Below, in pieces: positions 62,338 to 64,000 of a DNA stretch of 64,000 nucleotides; within the stretch, counting starts at the first letter, position 1; every line of letters begins with the position of its first letter. The notes below the pieces were generated by a model, which worked only from the letters and a program-made list of their open reading frames with translations, did no database searches and was not told the DNA's origin. The position numbers were made by a program, and so were the translations under genes. The stretch is from Hyphomicrobiales bacterium (lineage in GTDB: Bacteria > Pseudomonadota > Alphaproteobacteria > Rhizobiales > MH13), in contig JAEPOK010000001.1 of assembly GCA_017642935.1 (NCBI GenBank), positions 1,843,192 to 1,907,191 of the forward strand, written 5' to 3'.

Positions 62338-63642
62338 ATGGCCGAGGACCCGAAAACCGTCAGCGCAATTGAAGGCACCGAAATCTATCGATGGTGCGTG
62401 GATCTTTTCCCCATCTGTCGGTCAATAACTGGGAAAGGCGTGCGGCAGACACTTGAGTACTACAAGGGAATTGTTCCAGAGCTATCGCTACTTAGTCTTC
62501 CGACAGGAACGGAGGTTTTCGATTGGGCGATTCCTCAGGAGTGGATCGTCCGTGACGCATTCATCGAGCATGACAGCGGGCAGAGGTTTGCGGAATTCAA
62601 GAAGACGAACCTGCATGTGCTGAATTACTCGGCTCCGCTCGATAAATCGGTCGGGAAGGCAGAGCTTGCAGATTACATCTGGGTGCAAGACGACCAGCCC
62701 GACCGCATCCCTTATGTGACCAGCTATTATGATCGTCGCTCCGGTTTCTGTCTGAGCCGAAAGGAATATGAAAGCCTGCCCAGCGGCAGTTATCATCTGT
62801 ACATCGATTCAGAGCATGTGGACGGCCAACTGGATATGGCCGAACTGATCATCGAAGGGCGAAGCAAGCAGGAGATCCTCATCTCCTCCTATGTCTGCCA
62901 CCCGTCCATGGCGAACAATGAACTGTCGGGCCCGTCCCTTGCCATCGGCCTGGCCAAGTACATCAAATCCTTAGGCGGCGATCATCATTACACCTACAGG
63001 TTCGTCTTGGTGCCAGAGACGATTGGTGCGTTGGCATATCTGTCGTTGCGGCTTGAGGATATGCAAGCCGCAACGGTCGCCGGCTTCGTTCTGTCCTGCG
63101 TCGGCGACGACGGCGACTACAGTTCGGTTGCATCGCGCAGCGGCGAAACCCTCGCCGACCAAGCGCTGTTTGCGTCGCTGAGGAGCCGAGAACGCCATAA
63201 GCAATATAGTTTTTTGCATCGAGGGAGTGACGAGCGCCAGTATTGTGCGCCGGGTGTCGATCTTCCCGTCGCCTGCTTTTGCCGCACGAAGTTTGGCGAG
63301 TTTCCCGAATACCATACCGATGCGGACGATCTCGATTTCATCAGTCCCGGCGGACTTCAAGGCGCGTTCGACGTCATGCGAGAGATAATAGAAGCCTTTG
63401 AGGCGGGCCTTTATCCGAAGACCACGACAATTGGCGAACCGCAGTTTGGGCGTCGTGGTCTCAGATCGACCATAGGTAAGAAGGAGGCTTACTTCGAGGG
63501 CATCTATAAGCTTTGCTCAGATGTTGTTGCCTACGCAGACGGAAAGACCAGCATATTCGAAATGTCGAGGATTTTCGGCGTCGATCTGGCGAAGACAACG
63601 AGTTGCGTGCGACTGCTGAAGCAAAACGATTTGCTCGTTTGA
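62338..63642 (+). CDS. DUF4910 aminopeptidase-like protein
   Basis: 434 residues. The middle has a zinc-peptidase-like fold: ISSYVCHPSMANNELSGPSLA (His and Asp/Asn ligands), VLVPETIGALAYL and PEYHTDADDLDFISP. The C-terminus has a winged-helix-like part (TSIFEMSRIFGVDLAKTTSCVRLLKQNDLL). It starts directly after the AAC(3)-like gene with no spacer. Members are common in polysaccharide loci and may be amidases or deacylases of sugars. The family has no settled function. Confidence 0.84.
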   Translation: MAEDPKTVSAIEGTEIYRWCVDLFPICRSITGKGVRQTLEYYKGIVPELSLLSLPTGTEVFDWAIPQEWIVRDAFIEHDSGQRFAEFKKTNLHVLNYSAPLDKSVGKAELADYIWVQDDQPDRIPYVTSYYDRRSGFCLSRKEYESLPSGSYHLYIDSEHVDGQLDMAELIIEGRSKQEILISSYVCHPSMANNELSGPSLAIGLAKYIKSLGGDHHYTYRFVLVPETIGALAYLSLRLEDMQAATVAGFVLSCVGDDGDYSSVASRSGETLADQALFASLRSRERHKQYSFLHRGSDERQYCAPGVDLPVACFCRTKFGEFPEYHTDADDLDFISPGGLQGAFDVMREIIEAFEAGLYPKTTTIGEPQFGRRGLRSTIGKKEAYFEGIYKLCSDVVAYADGKTSIFEMSRIFGVDLAKTTSCVRLLKQNDLLV

Positions 63643-63670
63643 CAACACGGTTTGCCACCAAGGCCGCCCA

Positions 63671-64000
63671 ATGAAGGCCTTCATCTGCAGGATCATCGAC
63701 AGGCTTCGTCGTCGGGCCCAATTCGGCCGTGTCACAAGGCTATTGAGGGGCTATCGGGTTCTGCAGTCGAATCAAGATCCCGAGTTCATACGCTCAATCC
63801 GCGTCGATATCCAAAAGCAACATTTGTCCATCCCGAAGGACTCGCTTTCGGACTACATTTTTGGCGCTATTCGGCATGACCGGGAAATCGTCGTTCGGCA
63901 ATATGCCGTCAGTCGTTTGGCGATGCACCCGCTGTTTGCGCAGATCGTATCGTCGTTGGCAGCAAACGGTCGTCGGACCGTCTATTGCCTTCCCAAGGAA
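63671..64000 (+). CDS. Partial protein of unknown function, continues beyond window
   Basis: A frame open from ATG 63671 to the window end gives 110 residues with no stop. The start MKAFICRIIDRLRRRAQFG is basic; later VDIQKQHLSIPKDSL and DREIVVRQYAVSRLAMHP. No domain recognised. It follows the DUF4910 gene by 28 bases, with AAGG about 9 bases before the ATG, so it probably continues the operon. Confidence 0.6.
   Translation, partial: MKAFICRIIDRLRRRAQFGRVTRLLRGYRVLQSNQDPEFIRSIRVDIQKQHLSIPKDSLSDYIFGAIRHDREIVVRQYAVSRLAMHPLFAQIVSSLAANGRRTVYCLPKE

Overview
The window is chromosomal DNA of an alphaproteobacterium, most likely a member of the Hyphomicrobiales (rhizobial group). The reasons are the split iol gene organisation, the many ribose-type ABC importers and a TRAP importer, dense ATGA/TGATG-coupled operons, and a structured intergenic repeat with a CCGAAAACCGG core at 31101-31143 of a kind seen in rhizobial genomes. 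I saw no rRNA, tRNA, CRISPR array, insertion sequence or phage gene. The left half is a catabolic region and the right third (about 40-64 kb) is a surface-glycan region. This taxonomic call is an inference from gene content, not from a marker gene.

1-20.6 kb: a dihydroxyacetone-kinase-type enzyme (cut by the window edge) and a xylulokinase, then a chemoreceptor that ends in a PilZ domain. Next comes a myo-inositol system. One operon on the minus strand runs iolD, a PhyH-family dioxygenase, iolC, iolB, an aldolase and iolG. A divergent plus-strand operon carries two Gfo/Idh/MocA dehydrogenases and iolE. A LacI-type repressor gene is divergent from a ribose-type ABC importer. The same palindrome, TTGCAACCGGTTGCAA, lies in both divergent promoter regions (12202-12217 and 17487-17504), so one regulator probably ties uptake to catabolism.

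20.6-26.7 kb: a TRAP importer flanked by a DUF2848 protein and a DUF1445 (D-glutamate cyclase-like) protein, a LysR regulator, and mobA.

26.7-39.3 kb: the most interesting catabolic block. mtnK, mtnA, a class II aldolase fused to a short-chain dehydrogenase, and a SorC-type regulator form a tightly overlapping plus-strand operon. Divergent from it are an ABC importer and then a split transketolase plus a RuBisCO-like protein. The set reads as an import-and-dispose system for 5-methylthioribose or 5-deoxyribose by the 'DHAP shunt', with an unexplained RuBisCO-like protein/transketolase branch.

40-64 kb: glycan assembly genes. A CDP-sugar cassette (rfbF, rfbG, a 3,5-epimerase, a C-methyltransferase, a reductase, another methyltransferase and a CmcI-like methyltransferase) should make a methyl-branched 6-deoxyhexose. 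A membrane-bound 4,6-dehydratase follows. A nonulosonic-acid cassette then carries pseC, an aldo/keto reductase, two different NeuB-family synthases, an SpsF-like cytidylyltransferase, a class III aminotransferase and acetyltransferases. After it come a sugar formyltransferase, an ACP/KASIII pair with an unknown partner, an AAC(3)-like acyltransferase and a DUF4910 protein. The last gene runs off the window end. Several genes here begin with TTG overlapping the previous stop codon.
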